This document shows, piece by piece, positions 1 to 9,082 of a stretch of 64,000 nucleotides of DNA. Position 1 is the first letter of the stretch. Every line of letters starts with the position of its first letter. Origin of the DNA: Ignavibacteria bacterium (GTDB taxonomy: Bacteria; Bacteroidota; Ignavibacteria; Kapaibacteriales; Kapaibacteriaceae); NCBI GenBank assembly GCA_016191145.1, contig JACPPD010000010.1, positions 62,001 to 126,000 of the forward strand, written 5' to 3'. The notes beneath the pieces were generated by a model. The model saw only the letters and a list, made by a program, of their open reading frames with translations, did not search any database and was not told the origin of the DNA. The translations under genes and the position numbers were made by a program.

Positions 1-501
1 AAAAGTGCCACTGATCCGTTCACGCAGTGTAAGAGCAATCCCGCCCCATGAATCGCTCTGATACGAAGCGCCAGCGACTATTACATCAACGCTAAATCGG
101 ACGCCCTTTCCGGCAAAAGCACTTGCAGCACGGATTTTTTCTGCTGCATCGAAGGTGCCGCTCGACGTTTGCGTGAGTAAATTCGCCAAGCCTTCCCGAT
201 TGAGTGCATCGGTATGTAACGAAATGCCGCCCTCGAGCGCTGTAAATGACCATGCACGTTTGTTGCGCTCCACTCCGTAATCCACCGGCGATGCGAGGCG
301 CCATAACGTAGATTGAGGGACGAAACCCAGGTTGGCCGGATTGATGCCCACACATTGATAATCCGACGCAACGGATGTTAGGTAACCGGTAAATCCAATT
401 CGGGAATAATCTGAAGCCTCGGTTTGTGCATGTGCCCTCACCAACGCCATGATGATAATTAGAAGAACCGATGTTAAATGCGTTCGAAAGCCAGAATTCA
501 C
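1..501 (-). CDS. DUF5723-like outer-membrane beta-barrel protein (partial, N-terminal 167 residues)
   Basis: The reading frame is open from a GTG at 501-499 to the left edge of the window, so the C-terminal part lies outside. The N-terminus is a signal peptide: a hydrophobic stretch (VLLIIIMALV) ending in AHAQ. The mature start contains VGINPANLGFV, the 'GxNPAxLG' motif of DUF5723 and related T9SS-lineage porin-like barrels, followed by alternating beta-type sequence. The GTG start overlaps the TGA of the upstream oxidoreductase (GTGA), which supports both the frame and translational coupling. An ATG at 450 would give a shorter start but would lose the front of the signal peptide. An outer-membrane location is inferred; the ligand is unknown. 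Confidence 0.72.
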   Translation of the reverse strand, partial: MNSGFRTHLTSVLLIIIMALVRAHAQTEASDYSRIGFTGYLTSVASDYQCVGINPANLGFVPQSTLWRLASPVDYGVERNKRAWSFTALEGGISLHTDALNREGLANLLTQTSSGTFDAAEKIRAASAFAGKGVRFSVDVIVAGASYQSDSWGGIALTLRERISGTF

Positions 502-1466
502 AGATGTTGTTCGATCATTGCTGCAACGCGTACTGCCTCGGCCCCTTCCCGTAAAGTAACTGCGGCGTCGGTACCGCGGCTGATACTTTCAAGAAATGAG
601 CGTTGTTCCTCGGCAATAGCATTCACAGCATCAACCTTGGGTGTATCGTAAACAATTGTACGATCTCCGTGAGATGTCGAAACAGTACTGACCATAATTT
701 GATGACTTGGATCTACCGCGCCATGCTCAATTAAATGATACCAGTCCACCTTGCCATCTGCGAGATCGAGCGACAAATAACTGTCGCGCTGAAAAACCCG
801 CAACTTGCGCATTGGTTTCGCAGATATGCGCGAAGCAGTGAGATTTGCCACACAGCCGTTGTCGAACGTCAGCCTTGCATTGCAGATATCGGGAGTGTCG
901 GTGAGTACTGCAACGCCGGTAGCCTGGATGTCGGTGACATGCGATTTGGTAAGCCAGAGCAGTAAATCAATGTCGTGGATCATCAGATCGTGAATCACGC
1001 TTACGTCTATTGCGCGTGGCTTGAACGTAGACAGTCTGTGACCTTCGATGAAACGCGGTTCCGTAATGAAGGGGGCTACTGCACGCACTGCCTGATTAAA
1101 CCGTTCAACGTGTCCCACCTGTACAACCTTCGATGTAACTGTTGCCTTGGCAATTAGTTCAATGGCCTCATCGTAGGTGCCTGTAACAGGTTTTTCAATG
1201 AACGTGTGAAAGCCCCTTTCCAAACATCGCATTGCAATGGCGTGATGAAGAACTGTGGGTGTTGCTATTACAACAGCATCTGTGTCCTGCAGCGCATCAA
1301 TATCGTGAACCCAGGGTACTCCGTGGTCTGCGGCTACGGCTCTGCCGCGCAGCTCATCGGGGTCTACAATTGCAACAAGCCTTGCGCCCTGTTGCTGGCT
1401 CCAAAGCCTGGCGTGTATCGAACCAAGATGTCCTGCCCCGATAACTGCAATGCTGATGTCTTCCAT
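498..1466 (-). CDS. Gfo/Idh/MocA-family NAD(P)-dependent oxidoreductase
   Basis: A 322-residue cytoplasmic dehydrogenase. The N-terminal Rossmann fold has the dinucleotide motif VIGAGHLGSIHA (about residues 8-19). The family motif EKPVTG is near residue 90, and GHVERFNQAV follows near residue 120. The C-terminal half is the alpha/beta substrate domain typical of the family. The H-x-ERFN segment is common in sugar-nucleotide 3-dehydrogenases such as GnnA, which make diamino-sugar lipid A, so a role in nucleotide-sugar oxidation is possible but not shown. The gene starts 30 nt after xerC and overlaps the next gene by 4 nt, so the three are probably co-transcribed. Family assignment is firm; the substrate is not. 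Confidence 0.9.
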   Translation of the reverse strand: MEDISIAVIGAGHLGSIHARLWSQQQGARLVAIVDPDELRGRAVAADHGVPWVHDIDALQDTDAVVIATPTVLHHAIAMRCLERGFHTFIEKPVTGTYDEAIELIAKATVTSKVVQVGHVERFNQAVRAVAPFITEPRFIEGHRLSTFKPRAIDVSVIHDLMIHDIDLLLWLTKSHVTDIQATGVAVLTDTPDICNARLTFDNGCVANLTASRISAKPMRKLRVFQRDSYLSLDLADGKVDWYHLIEHGAVDPSHQIMVSTVSTSHGDRTIVYDTPKVDAVNAIAEEQRSFLESISRGTDAAVTLREGAEAVRVAAMIEQHL

Positions 1467-1496
1467 ACAAACAAATTACGTGAGGGAAATGATACG

Positions 1497-2423
1497 CTAC
1501 TGACTGTTTTCTCCGGGCTTTGTATCGTCATTCCTGGGGTGAGCCTTTTTATATGCTTCCTTCAAACGCTCAACGCTGATGTGGGTGTAGATCTGGGTTG
1601 TAGACAACGATGCGTGCCCAAGCATTTCGCTTACTGCTTTTAAATCTGCTCCGTTGTCCAGCAGATGTGTTGCAAACGAATGACGTAATACGTGCGGACT
1701 CTTTCTTGCCGCCTCTGTAATGGGACGCAGAGCTTTTTGAACGATACGATAGGCCGATACCGAAGTCAGTCGCTGACCACGCGTACCTAGGAACAGTGCC
1801 GGTTCTGTCGGCAGAGGATTAAAGTCCTTACGCACTGTGAGGTAGACATCGATAGAATCGGCGGCGCTTTGAGTGATTGGGACAATTCGCTCCTTAGAGC
1901 GTTTACCCAACACGCGGACTGTTCTGCGTTTGAAGTCGATCTCTCCCATGTTGAGCTGCAGAGCTTCGCTTATTCGAAGTCCCGAACCATAGAGTAATTC
2001 GCAGAGCGCTTTGTCGCGTTTTCCCTGATTCGTTTCCGGATCAAACGATGTGGCGAGTTCGACTGCTTCTTCTTGCTGCAGAAACGACGGAAGCGTTGAG
2101 CTAATTTTTGGTGAGACAATCATCTGCGTTGGATTGCGCTCGAGTTCGCCAAGGCGAACAAGGTATTTGAACAGCGATCTGACTGCGGCTAACTTTAGCC
2201 GAATGGATTTACGCGAAATACCTTTTTGATGAAGCCATCCCGGAAAGGGGCGTATGTCTGCTTCGGTGAAATCCCTGACGTCCAACGATCTCTGATGCAC
2301 GTCGTTACAAAACTCCACAAACTGTTTTAACGCAACGTTGTAGGCAACAATGGTATGTGCGCTTGCCCCTTTCTCAACATCGAGCGAGCGAATGAAGTTT
2401 GATATTGCATTAGGCAGTGTCAC
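1497..2423 (-). CDS. xerC: Tyrosine recombinase XerC
   Basis: A 308-residue site-specific recombinase that with XerD resolves chromosome dimers at dif during division. The N-terminal SAM-like core-binding domain covers about residues 1-100. The catalytic domain shows the full tyrosine-recombinase set: R150 (GSGLRISEAL), K174, H244-x-x-R247 (HVLRHSFATHLL), H270 (GHASLS) and nucleophile Y279 (QIYTH). The tail VERLKEAYKKAHPR is typical of XerC. The start is a GTG; no in-frame ATG exists near it. A TATTTTTC box lies just upstream on the minus strand, one base from the TAnnTTTG promoter element. It heads an apparent operon with the oxidoreductase and the DUF5723 gene and is divergent from the aldehyde dehydrogenase. 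XerD is the alternative, less likely from the tail. Confidence 0.93.
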   Translation of the reverse strand: MTLPNAISNFIRSLDVEKGASAHTIVAYNVALKQFVEFCNDVHQRSLDVRDFTEADIRPFPGWLHQKGISRKSIRLKLAAVRSLFKYLVRLGELERNPTQMIVSPKISSTLPSFLQQEEAVELATSFDPETNQGKRDKALCELLYGSGLRISEALQLNMGEIDFKRRTVRVLGKRSKERIVPITQSAADSIDVYLTVRKDFNPLPTEPALFLGTRGQRLTSVSAYRIVQKALRPITEAARKSPHVLRHSFATHLLDNGADLKAVSEMLGHASLSTTQIYTHISVERLKEAYKKAHPRNDDTKPGENSQ

Positions 2424-2462
2424 AACTGAAAAATAGGGTCGGAGGCGCAGTGAGCCATAATG

Positions 2463-2470
2463 TAGTTTTG
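2463..2470 (+). promoter_or_regulatory. TAnnTTTG -7 promoter box upstream of the aldehyde dehydrogenase operon
   Basis: TAGTTTTG matches the Bacteroidota -7 consensus exactly and lies 19 nt before the ATG at 2490. No clear TTG -33 element is seen at the right spacing. It would drive the whole 2490-12999 unit. Confidence 0.45.
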
Positions 2471-2489
2471 CAGATCAATCTAATGCAGC

Positions 2490-3932
2490 ATGTTACATAT
2501 TCGGAATTACATTAACGGCACGTTTCACGACCCGCAGACGCATGAGTGGATCGAGAACATTAATCCAGCCACCGGCGAGATTTTTGCGCTTGTGGCACGC
2601 AGTGGCGCCGGCGACGTTGATGCTGCCGTGGCCGCAGCTACCGATGCGTTCCCGCAGTGGAGCGGGCTTACGTCGAAGCAGCGTTCTGATATTCTGCTGA
2701 GAGTTTCGAAAAAAATTGCAGAACATTTCGACGAACTTGCCAGAGCCGAGACCGATGACAATGGGAAGCCGTTGTGGCTTTCGAAAGCGATAGACATTCC
2801 GCGCGCAGAGGCAAACCTGGCATTCTTTGCCACCGAGATTCTGCATACCGAGACAGCAGCGCATGTTACCGACAACCATGTATTTAACTACACCGTTAGG
2901 TCGCCTCTGGGAGTAGTGGGTTGTATTTCGCCGTGGAATCTTCCGCTGTACTTGTTTACCTGGAAAATTGCACCTGCCCTGGCAGCAGGAAATTGCGTTG
3001 TGGCTAAACCAAGTGAGCTAACGCCGTTAACATCGTTTCTGTTTTCACAGTTGTGCATCGATGCAGGCCTTCCGCCCGGCGTATTGAATATTGTTCATGG
3101 GCTTGGGGCAGAATGCGGCGATGCCATTGTTAAACATCGAGATATTAAGGCAATTTCATTTACTGGTGGCACCGTAACCGGACGCACCATAGCGGCTACC
3201 GCCGCTCCCATGTTTAAAAAACTTTCGTTGGAGCTTGGCGGCAAAAATCCGACTATAGTCTTCGATGACGTCGATATTCACCATACTGCCCGTCATGTAG
3301 CTCGTGCTGCATATACAAATCAAGGCGAAATTTGCCTGTGTGGTTCTCGCATTTTTGTTGCTCAAAATATTTATAAAGAATTTCGTACGGCGCTGATCGA
3401 AGAGATTCGACGATTTGTTGTGGGCGATCCGCTGGATGAGCCTACGAAGACAGGAGCCATCGTAAGCAAGGCGCAGATGGATAAAATTCTGTCGTACATC
3501 GACCTGGCTATTCAGGAAGGGGGTACGGTTCTCACTGGCGGGAAACGCGTAATGCTAAAGGGAAGATGCTCGAACGGTTTTTTTGTTGAACCCACGCTTA
3601 TAGAAGGTCTCGACTCCAAGTGCCGCGTCAATCAGGAAGAAATCTTCGGTCCCGTTGCCACGCTGATGCCATTTTCGGATGATGAGGAGGTGATTGAAGC
3701 CGCAAATTCAACTTCCTATGGATTGGCTGCATCGGTGTGGTGCCGCGACATCAGTCGTGCCCACAAAGTGGCACATCGTTTGGAGAGTGGAATCGTGTGG
3801 GTGAATTGCTGGCTCGTTCGTGATCTTCGAACTCCGTTTGGAGGAATGAAGAACAGTGGCGTTGGACGCGAAGGCGGCGTTGAAGCGCTTCGATTTTTTA
3901 CGGAAGCAAAGAATGTCTGTGTTCAATTCTGA
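2490..3932 (+). CDS. Aldehyde dehydrogenase, 2-aminomuconate/2-hydroxymuconate semialdehyde type
   Basis: A 480-residue NAD-dependent aldehyde dehydrogenase. Visible hallmarks are the NAD-binding region WNLPLYLFTWKIAPALAAGN, the general base Glu in LELGGKNP (about residue 248) and the catalytic Cys in NQGEICLCGSR (about residue 282). The C-terminal motif WVNCWLVRDLRTPFGG is characteristic of the ALDH8/hydroxymuconic-semialdehyde group, which oxidises 2-aminomuconate semialdehyde in tryptophan (kynurenine) breakdown or 2-hydroxymuconate semialdehyde in aromatic meta-cleavage. The next gene resembles 2-aminomuconate deaminase and overlaps by 20 nt, which favours the kynurenine role (inference; would correspond to amnC/nbaE). 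Other pathway genes (3-hydroxyanthranilate dioxygenase, decarboxylase) are not in the window. Confidence 0.88.
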   Translation: MLHIRNYINGTFHDPQTHEWIENINPATGEIFALVARSGAGDVDAAVAAATDAFPQWSGLTSKQRSDILLRVSKKIAEHFDELARAETDDNGKPLWLSKAIDIPRAEANLAFFATEILHTETAAHVTDNHVFNYTVRSPLGVVGCISPWNLPLYLFTWKIAPALAAGNCVVAKPSELTPLTSFLFSQLCIDAGLPPGVLNIVHGLGAECGDAIVKHRDIKAISFTGGTVTGRTIAATAAPMFKKLSLELGGKNPTIVFDDVDIHHTARHVARAAYTNQGEICLCGSRIFVAQNIYKEFRTALIEEIRRFVVGDPLDEPTKTGAIVSKAQMDKILSYIDLAIQEGGTVLTGGKRVMLKGRCSNGFFVEPTLIEGLDSKCRVNQEEIFGPVATLMPFSDDEEVIEAANSTSYGLAASVWCRDISRAHKVAHRLESGIVWVNCWLVRDLRTPFGGMKNSGVGREGGVEALRFFTEAKNVCVQF

Positions 3933-4323
3933 CAGGGCTCCAGAACCAGTGGGCGCTTATCCGCATGCTGTGCAGGTGGGCAGCCTGCTGTATCTGAGCG
4001 GAGTGGGTCCGCGGGAGCGAGGCAGCAGGATAATCCCCGGCGTGACGCTCGACAGCGCCGGCAATGTAATTGCGTACGATGTTGCAGTTCAAACTCTTTC
4101 GGTATTCCGAAATGTTCGGTTTATCTTGGAAGATGCTGGATCGGCGTGGGATAATATTGTGGATGTGACTGTATTCCTGACTAATATGAAGAATGACTTC
4201 GCAATTTTTAACCGTCTTTATTCCGAACACTTTGCAAACGTGAATGCGTGCCGCACAACGGTCGAGGTCGGCGCTTTACCAACCCCCATCGCTGTTGAAT
4301 TGAAGGTAATTGCCACGCTATGA
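3913..4323 (+). CDS. RidA/YjgF-family protein, probable 2-aminomuconate deaminase
   Basis: A 136-residue RidA-fold protein (APEPVGAYPHAVQVG at the N-terminus, CRTTVEVGALP with the conserved Arg near residue 110). Unlike general RidA enamine deaminases it carries the insertion GSRIIPGVTLDSAGNVIAYD, which matches my recollection of the AmnD/NbaF-type 2-aminomuconate deaminases that release ammonia after the semialdehyde dehydrogenase step. The ATG at 3913 is chosen because it begins just before the conserved domain and has GGAAG upstream; an ATG at 3856 is in frame but would lie 77 nt inside the previous gene. The stop overlaps the following ATG (ATGA). The specific function is inferred from this insertion and from the neighbour. 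Confidence 0.82.
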   Translation: MSVFNSDRAPEPVGAYPHAVQVGSLLYLSGVGPRERGSRIIPGVTLDSAGNVIAYDVAVQTLSVFRNVRFILEDAGSAWDNIVDVTVFLTNMKNDFAIFNRLYSEHFANVNACRTTVEVGALPTPIAVELKVIATL

Positions 4324-7300
4324 AATTGGTACTCAGCAAGATATTAACTATTGCAACTATTTATCTCCTGGCGTTGCCGGCATCGGATGGCGTCCGCGCC
4401 CAGGTTAATCCTCCCGTCATTGCCTACATCATTCCCGATATCGGCACAACGGGTTTCGGAACGTACGTCGAAATCATCGGACGGTACGACAAGACCAACG
4501 CCTTCGGTACGGACGGATTCTATCTGAACAATCCCCCCGACGCCGTGCTGGTGCGGTGCAATCGGCCAGCCGATACAAACAAGATCAAGATTGGTCCCTG
4601 TGTTGTAAGCTGGAATGGGCGGATGATTAGCACACACATCTTTGTAAGTCCTACAACTGTTCCGAATTCCGACGATTGGACTAAGCTCAATCAGGCATTT
4701 CGCATTCCCATCGAAGTTGTTGTCAATGGTGTAACTGCCAACACCGATACATTCTACATCGTAAAGCCATTTGCATTCGGCGACAAGCGAAGCATTAACG
4801 AAACCGATCTTGGATCGGGATCATTGGGCCGCAGGTCTCGCCGAGGTGCAATGCTTATCGACAGCGCAATTCTTAAAGATGCCGACTATACCATCAGCAT
4901 CGTCGATTCCGATCCGTCTACACCCGGCAATCAGGGGTTCCTACCCTTTGTACTTATGTGTGTGGGTGATTTTACCGGAAACAACACGCGTATTCACGCC
5001 AATGGCAATCAGATCAACGGTGGACCCGGTGGTGGCGGCGGAGGTGGTTCGTATTCCTTTATCAACTTTAGCGGCAATCGTGGGACGGTTGGAGGAGATG
5101 GCTATACAGGGGGCGGTCCGGGCGGGTATAATGCCGGAAGTACTCGTAATAAACCTGGAGCTGGATCGGGACAGGACCTCCCGGCCAATGTTAATAACAT
5201 TGCCGGCAGCCAGGCATTGAGTGGAGTGCCGGGTGGTAGCACCATAGGTCTGTTTGAAAATGCAGGTGGCGGCACGGGTCATCCATTTGGTCTTTCCGGT
5301 ACAGGCTGTAATAATTATTTGAACTGTCGGCCCGAAGGGGGCTTCGGCGGGGGATCCGGTGGTAAAGAAAATGAGAAAGGTGGCGGCGGCGGTTATCGGA
5401 CGCCCGGACAAAGTGAGTTTAATGCTATCAACGGCGGACAGGTTTACGGTAACGATTGGCTTGTTCCACTTGCAGGCGGATCGGGTGGAGCCAGCGGCAA
5501 TGCCTCGCCTGCGCGCCCCATTCCAAGCGCCGGTGGCGGCGGTGGCGGCGCCGTATCACTTCATGCTCGAAGACTTAAACGTTTTGAGCTTTTCGCATAC
5601 GGAGATACTCCCAGCAAGCAGGATGTGCTTGGTGGACAGGGCTCTGGTGGTGGAGTCATCCTGGGGTCCAGACTCGACAACCCACTTCCATCCGATGCAT
5701 ATAACGCCCAGGTGGGAGCGAGGAATTCAAATCAGTTCTCTGAAGGGGGCGAAGGTAGAAGGCGATATGATGCCCGAGTAAACGTTCCGGGATTATCCGT
5801 TGGTCAGATCTCAGATACCGTTACCATCTCTCTCAGGAATTTCAAGCTTTCAGGATACGGTAGCGGATCTGATATCGATATTTACTTTAAGCCGGAAAAT
5901 GGACGGTGGCAGCTAGGACAGACTATAACGAATTATAAAGGCGTCGACTGGAGGGCAAATTTTACACTACCCGGACCAGATACCCTGTTCTACATATCCA
6001 TTACTCAAAAAGTGGATAATCCGAAGACTAGTACCTACGAACAGGATGCTGTGCGAATCATGACGCAGTCTGCCTGGAACATTGTTCGCATCTTTGGTCC
6101 ACCCATCATTGATGCACCCACAACTTCGTTTATGGGAGAACACCGTTGTCCCGGCGACGTGCTAAGGGATACTATCGTTGTTGAGAATGATGGGGATTCG
6201 CCATTGGTAATCTCGAATGCTACATGGCGCGGCAATCCCGGTTTCACTTTAGTGTCGCCAACTGTGTTCCCAGACTCAATAGCTGCATATAGCCGAAATA
6301 ATTACATAGTTGAATTTGCCCCCTTACCGGGTCAAAATGGGATTCAGACAGGATTGCTCGATCTTAGTAATAACGACACGACAACGGGCCGCAATCCGTT
6401 CACCGTTACGTTTACCGCAGATGTTAAACTTATTGATATTAGGTACCGGTGGAGCGGAACTGAAGGCGATACGCTGCGTATTCCCCCGGTTTGTGTAGGC
6501 GACCCATTCCCTAACTTCATAACTGTATTTAATGCCGGAGATACAATCGTACTCGACTCGGCCGTGTCGTCGGATCCGTCTATTGTAATTCAGATACAGC
6601 AGATACTGCCCGACACACTACTGCCTGGGACGAGTGCGCGTCTGGATCCAATTTCGTATCGGCTGGGAAACGCACTCGTCCCGGTGCTGATATACCTGGA
6701 TGGATGTCCTGTTCCAGATACGGTGTGGATGGAATTCGAAGGAGTTGATGCCACCATTACGCTTATTGGTTCGGGTCAGTTTGGAACGGTACCGGTTGGA
6801 CAAACGCGACAATTATCGTTGCAGATTCGAAATGATGGTACCAGCGACCTTGAAATTCCTGCACTGCCTCCAGGTCCGAATCCTCCGTTCCGATTGGTTT
6901 CGGCTATACAAGCGCCTCCCGTGATTTTGAAAACAGGTGAGGTACTCACTCTTGTCTATGAATTTGCTCCAACAGCTCAGGGACCATTTACTGAATCCTT
7001 TTATGTAAAAAGTGTCAGGAATGGAAGAAGCTGCGAAGATTCAGTAGTCATAATCCTCGCAGGAAATGGTGCAGACGTGAGTGTTGTGGCAGACCCCGGG
7101 TCATTGTCGTTCCCACCGATTCGGTCGTGCGATTCGTCACTTGATTCCGTAAGAATAGTTAACAACGGCCAGGTCGACGTCACTCTTCGATACCCGGCTT
7201 ACATCAACGGACCCAATGATGTTGATTTTACAATTATCTCGCAGCCGCGTATTGATACTGTTTTACCTCCCGGGGCGTCGGCCACGTACGTCGTCAAATT

Positions 7301-9068
7301 CCAGCCGAAACAAGGTCTGCCGGGTTTGCGAACAGCTGCGCTCGAAGTAAGAACTGATGCTGCTGCTGTTCCACAAATAGTGGTTAATCTGTCGGGTACG
7401 TCAACATCCATTGCATTGAACGGCCCGCGTGTAATAGACCTTGGGCTTGTGCCGGTTGGCGTTCCCGTTTCAACCACAGTTACTTATACAAACACGACGG
7501 GTGCCGACGTTGAAATCACGCAGATCCGATCGTCACGGCCAACCGTGCTGACGTCAGCTCCAAACGCGTTTACAGTTGCAAACACGCTGCCACAGGATAT
7601 AGTAGTGTCAGTGACTACAGTCATGGAAGAAACCACTCAGGACACGCTGTGGTTTGTGTCGGCAGTGCCATGCGCAGATTCATTCCCTGTGTTGGTTCGT
7701 TGGACGAGTGAAACAGGCTCGTTAGGTGTTCAGAATGTTTTGCAGTTCAACCGGTTGTCGGCCTGCGAGAAAAAAATTGATTCTGTATCGGTTTATAACA
7801 CAGGCCGAACTCCTGTCGATCTTATCGATGTGGCTATTACAGGTCCCGACTTTTCCTTATTCAGAATTCTCAATCCTGGTGTTGTAACAGGTGTGACGTT
7901 GGATTCCGGCGATTTTGTCGTCGTAGTCATTGAATTCGATCCGCAAGGCTCTACCGATGGAGATAAGTTTGCCGAGATGGTTCTGCGCGCTCGAATTAAT
8001 AATCAGCCGACTCCATTTGTAACACAGTTATTGGGTTCACGCTACTCGAGTCTGCCAAGCACTCCCGGCGATGTCGTGTTTGGAGCAATAGATATACAAT
8101 CAACTAGTTCTCAGATAGTAACGATTGTTAATAATGGGCCTTTGCTGGTTCACATCACATCAATTCGGTTGCGAGGAACTGCAGGCGGTGTGTTTACCGT
8201 CAATCCAAGCAACGCACAAATAACACTTCTGCCAAGAGAACGCCTGGACATCACCGTCTACTTTACTCCGCTGGATCAGGTGACGTATTTCGATACCGTA
8301 ATCGTAGCCTTCGACCTTCCTTGTACCGATGAAAAGGCTATCGCTGTAAGCGGGAAAGGTAAGCTGAACGTCGAGGTCAGCATTATTCTTCCGGAAATGG
8401 TAATCGATCCTACCGACGACAATCTGTCTCTTCCGGTAAGGGCACGGATAGCCATGGGTTCGGTAGACACTGTGACTTCAACGCTTAGGCTCACAACAAA
8501 ATATCAGAGCCAGTTCTTTGTAGCGCAGTCGCTATCACGTGGGTCCATCATTCGGAATACCGTTAATGCCGGTAACACGGAACTCGAGATGGAGATTCCT
8601 GATGTTACCATTACAAAGGGAGAAGCAGAACTATTTACTATCAATGGACAGGGTACTCTCGGTTCTGCAGATTCAACCGATTTAGTAGTTATGTCTGCCG
8701 CATTTACCGGAGGCGATGGGTCACCAACCATCAGGGCGGACAACGGATGGTTAAAACTGAATATCTGTACGGCTGGCGGACCCCGACTTATCATGAAATC
8801 CGGAACACCGCTAGCCATTGAAATGAATCCAACTCCTGCAGACGACCATGCAGAGGTGTCGGTAAATGCGTATGAAAGGGGCACGCACAAGCTGGAAATG
8901 ATTGATGTAACCGGTACTAAAGTTTTTGAACATCTATGGGAGCATCAGGTAGGCGGCCTCCAGCATGTTATAGAAATTGATACAAAACGTTTTCCCGCGG
9001 GATTATACAAGTTGCGCTTAATAACACCTTCGCGACAGCGATCCACAACAGCAGTGATTGTCCATTGA
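4320..9068 (+). CDS. Giant T9SS-secreted surface protein: glycine-rich domain plus ASH (choice-of-anchor D) repeats
   Basis: A 1,582-residue protein with a signal peptide (hydrophobic TIATIYLLALPA, end VRAQ). Residues about 230-415 are strongly glycine-rich, with several runs of 4-7 Gly separated by Asn/Ser/Tyr-rich linkers. From about residue 600 to 1360 there are about seven immunoglobulin-like ASH/choice-of-anchor D units, each with a pattern such as 'F-x-V-x-V-G-x-x-x...x-N-x-G' (for example FGTVPVGQ near 820, LGLVPVG near 1041, FGAIDIQS near 1254). The last ~85 residues, from EMNPTPADD near 1500 to the end, form a T9SS type A sorting tail (GTHKLEMIDVTGTKVF, FPAGLYKLRLI). It is expected to be exported through the outer membrane and held at the surface. 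Adhesion is the likely role (inference). Coupled by 4 nt to the deaminase gene. Confidence 0.85.
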   Translation: MKLVLSKILTIATIYLLALPASDGVRAQVNPPVIAYIIPDIGTTGFGTYVEIIGRYDKTNAFGTDGFYLNNPPDAVLVRCNRPADTNKIKIGPCVVSWNGRMISTHIFVSPTTVPNSDDWTKLNQAFRIPIEVVVNGVTANTDTFYIVKPFAFGDKRSINETDLGSGSLGRRSRRGAMLIDSAILKDADYTISIVDSDPSTPGNQGFLPFVLMCVGDFTGNNTRIHANGNQINGGPGGGGGGGSYSFINFSGNRGTVGGDGYTGGGPGGYNAGSTRNKPGAGSGQDLPANVNNIAGSQALSGVPGGSTIGLFENAGGGTGHPFGLSGTGCNNYLNCRPEGGFGGGSGGKENEKGGGGGYRTPGQSEFNAINGGQVYGNDWLVPLAGGSGGASGNASPARPIPSAGGGGGGAVSLHARRLKRFELFAYGDTPSKQDVLGGQGSGGGVILGSRLDNPLPSDAYNAQVGARNSNQFSEGGEGRRRYDARVNVPGLSVGQISDTVTISLRNFKLSGYGSGSDIDIYFKPENGRWQLGQTITNYKGVDWRANFTLPGPDTLFYISITQKVDNPKTSTYEQDAVRIMTQSAWNIVRIFGPPIIDAPTTSFMGEHRCPGDVLRDTIVVENDGDSPLVISNATWRGNPGFTLVSPTVFPDSIAAYSRNNYIVEFAPLPGQNGIQTGLLDLSNNDTTTGRNPFTVTFTADVKLIDIRYRWSGTEGDTLRIPPVCVGDPFPNFITVFNAGDTIVLDSAVSSDPSIVIQIQQILPDTLLPGTSARLDPISYRLGNALVPVLIYLDGCPVPDTVWMEFEGVDATITLIGSGQFGTVPVGQTRQLSLQIRNDGTSDLEIPALPPGPNPPFRLVSAIQAPPVILKTGEVLTLVYEFAPTAQGPFTESFYVKSVRNGRSCEDSVVIILAGNGADVSVVADPGSLSFPPIRSCDSSLDSVRIVNNGQVDVTLRYPAYINGPNDVDFTIISQPRIDTVLPPGASATYVVKFQPKQGLPGLRTAALEVRTDAAAVPQIVVNLSGTSTSIALNGPRVIDLGLVPVGVPVSTTVTYTNTTGADVEITQIRSSRPTVLTSAPNAFTVANTLPQDIVVSVTTVMEETTQDTLWFVSAVPCADSFPVLVRWTSETGSLGVQNVLQFNRLSACEKKIDSVSVYNTGRTPVDLIDVAITGPDFSLFRILNPGVVTGVTLDSGDFVVVVIEFDPQGSTDGDKFAEMVLRARINNQPTPFVTQLLGSRYSSLPSTPGDVVFGAIDIQSTSSQIVTIVNNGPLLVHITSIRLRGTAGGVFTVNPSNAQITLLPRERLDITVYFTPLDQVTYFDTVIVAFDLPCTDEKAIAVSGKGKLNVEVSIILPEMVIDPTDDNLSLPVRARIAMGSVDTVTSTLRLTTKYQSQFFVAQSLSRGSIIRNTVNAGNTELEMEIPDVTITKGEAELFTINGQGTLGSADSTDLVVMSAAFTGGDGSPTIRADNGWLKLNICTAGGPRLIMKSGTPLAIEMNPTPADDHAEVSVNAYERGTHKLEMIDVTGTKVFEHLWEHQVGGLQHVIEIDTKRFPAGLYKLRLITPSRQRSTTAVIVH

Positions 9069-9082
9069 AGCCTGTACCCAAT

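Noticed and set aside
1206-1643. A Cys/Tyr-rich open frame antisense to the oxidoreductase and xerC
   Set aside because: It spans the ends of two well-supported genes on the other strand and has no recognisable domain.
3856-3912. Longer start for the RidA-like deaminase
   Set aside because: The extra 19 residues lie inside the dehydrogenase gene, are not RidA-like, and a better-placed ATG exists at 3913.
5359-5781. Open frame inside the glycine-rich part of the giant surface protein
   Set aside because: It is a shifted reading of GC-biased Gly codons; the main frame has a signal peptide and a sorting tail.
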